Below, piece after piece: positions 6,132-7,073 of a stretch of 7,073 nucleotides of DNA. Under the pieces are notes generated by a model that saw nothing but the letters and a program-made list of their open reading frames with translations, ran no database searches and was not told where the DNA came from. The stretch lies in assembly GCA_050741915.1 (NCBI GenBank), contig JBOGEX010000077.1, positions 1-7,073 on the forward strand, read 5' to 3'. How positions within the stretch are numbered: position 1 is the first letter of the stretch; each line of letters begins with the position of its first letter. The translations under genes were made by a program, and so were the position numbers. Source of the stretch: JACCTH01 sp050741915. Lineage in GTDB: Bacteria > Actinomycetota > Acidimicrobiia > Spongiisociales > ZC4RG35.

Positions 6132-7042
6132 GTGGTCAGTCGCGCTGATGGACGCCTGGTCGAGATTGCGAAGGGACGCTTCGGTGTTGCGAGCTGGGGC
6201 GAAGCCCACCGCTGCGGACTCACGTACCGGCAGGTTCTTCGCCGGATCGCGATGGGAGTCATCGACGAGCCTGCTCCGGGTGCCCTGGTCATCGGCGCTG
6301 CGCCCAAGACCTGGGAACAGGAGGTCGCGATCGCGGTCTTTGCCTCCGGAGCCGACGCAGCAGCCTCGCACATGACGGCCGCCGTGCTCTGGGGGATGCT
6401 CAATACCTCGGGAGGCCGCGTAGACGTGGTCGTTCCCAGGTGGGACCGCAACCATCGGGACTTCACCGTCCACGAGTCGTTGGATTTGATACCTGACGAT
6501 GTCACTGTCCATCGCGGAATACCCATAACTACTCCTCGGCGCACAGTGGTCGACGTAGGCGCCGTATTTCGTTCGGCAGTGCCGGAGATCTACCACCGGG
6601 GAAATCGCATGGGTCTGGTCGACGTCGAAGACTTGGGAGCGATGGTGCGACGCGTGGCCAGGAAGGGCCGGCGCGGGGTAGGTCCGGCCAAGTCCTTGTT
6701 GCGCAGCCTGCGGTTGTTCCCCGACAGGACTGAGAGTTGGGCTGAGGACATCTATTAAAGATCTCGAGGGAAGCAGGCCTCCCCGAGCCGGTGCAGCAAC
6801 TTGAGATCCGAACTGGTGACGGATGGTTCATTTGTCGATGCGACTTCGGCTACGTCGAAGTGCGGCTGGCGATCTTTATCGACGGCTTCGAACATCACGG
6901 CCATCAAAAGGCCTTCCAGATTGACCGGATGCAGGGGAACCAGCTAAGCCGCATCGGGTGGAGCTATCTGCGATTCACGTACTGGGATCTCGTCAACCGC
7001 CCTAACTACGTAGTGCAGCAGGTTGCATCGTTTCTGGCGTAA
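6132..7042 (+). pseudogene. Frameshifted AbiEi-like antitoxin-domain / DUF559 nuclease-fold protein
   Basis: Two adjacent frames together make one known architecture. The first, from GTG 6132 to TAA 6756-6758 (208 residues), has an AbiEi-like winged-helix N-terminus: VEIAKGRFGVASWGEAHRCG, then LTYRQVLRRIAMGVIDEPAPG. It continues with ASHMTAAVLWGM and HRGIPITTPRRTVVDVGAV, phrases typical of the 'type IV TA system AbiEi family antitoxin domain' proteins of actinobacteria. The second, open from 6746 to TAA 7040-7042, reads SREAGLPEPVQQLEIRTGDG, then CDFGYVEVRLAIFIDGFEHH and GWSYLRFTYWDLVNRP, a DUF559 (Vsr-like) domain. A one-base loss within 6746-6755 (ESWAED, then LLKISREAG) would explain the break. 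Restoring it gives about 303 residues, the usual family size. GTG 6791 could start a separate nuclease fragment, but I see no Shine-Dalgarno for it. No AbiEii toxin gene is visible. A sequencing error cannot be excluded. Confidence 0.8.
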
Positions 7043-7073
7043 ATCTCGCTACGTATACGTAGCGAGATTTACG
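7037..7073. repeat. Perfect long palindrome at the window edge, second copy of the 6041-6088 repeat
   Basis: Bases 7038-7055 are exactly complementary to 7056-7073, giving a perfect 36-base palindrome with no loop, centred on TACGTATACGTA (7050-7061). It may continue beyond the window; G7037 has no visible partner. It matches the upstream repeat shifted by 991 bases, with differences only at 7052, 7053 and 7069 over 7037-7073. The stop codon of the DUF559 part (TAA 7040-7042) lies inside the left arm. Its function is unknown: an operator, a dispersed palindromic repeat or the boundary of a mobile unit are all possible. Confidence 0.9.

Noticed and set aside
6042..6596. An upstream extension of the dioxygenase frame on the - strand, to 549 residues
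   Set aside because: Family homology begins at ATG 6041. The extension runs through the palindrome and is antisense to the AbiEi-like gene, with no family-like sequence.
6132..7042. A complete type IV toxin-antitoxin (AbiE) pair
   Set aside because: No AbiEii nucleotidyltransferase-type toxin frame is present. The C-terminal half is a DUF559 domain, so this is the solitary fusion type, and it is broken.

Overview
The window reads as chromosomal DNA of a high-GC Gram-positive-type bacterium, most likely an actinobacterium. The base composition, GTG/TTG starts, a PRC-barrel/small-membrane-protein cluster and an AbiEi-DUF559 type protein all point that way. Placement below phylum is not possible by eye. 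There is no gap over 300 bases without a gene, and no tRNA, rRNA, CRISPR array or transposase was seen.

Left part (1-1275): the 3' end of a four-helix membrane protein, a 19-residue hydrophobic microprotein with a strong Shine-Dalgarno, and a PRC-barrel protein run on the + strand and end at a strong hairpin terminator. That terminator also serves a 55-residue, two-helix membrane protein on the - strand.

Middle (1299-3841): a citrate synthase family enzyme, probably made from a leaderless or near-leaderless mRNA, is followed after 41 bases by a TrpB2-type (tryptophan synthase beta-like) PLP enzyme. The two are probably co-transcribed.

Right part (3838-6041, - strand): a translationally coupled pair (GTGA overlap) encodes tryptophan 2,3-dioxygenase and a kynureninase-like PLP enzyme, the start of the kynurenine pathway. 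The arylformamidase normally needed between them is not in the window. This operon runs head-on into the trpB2-like gene, and the two stop codons share one CTAG. A Trp-forming-type enzyme and a Trp-degrading operon are therefore physically convergent. The dioxygenase is of the long form and resembles animal TDO by eye.

Right edge (6041-7073): two nearly identical long palindromes, 991 bases apart, bracket a frameshifted AbiEi-like/DUF559 (Vsr-like nuclease fold) gene. One palindrome abuts the start codon of the dioxygenase gene. The other, a perfect 36-base palindrome as far as the window shows, contains the stop of the nuclease part and runs to the window edge. This palindrome-bounded module is the least explained structure here. 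I see no complete, clearly new defence or metabolic system in the window.
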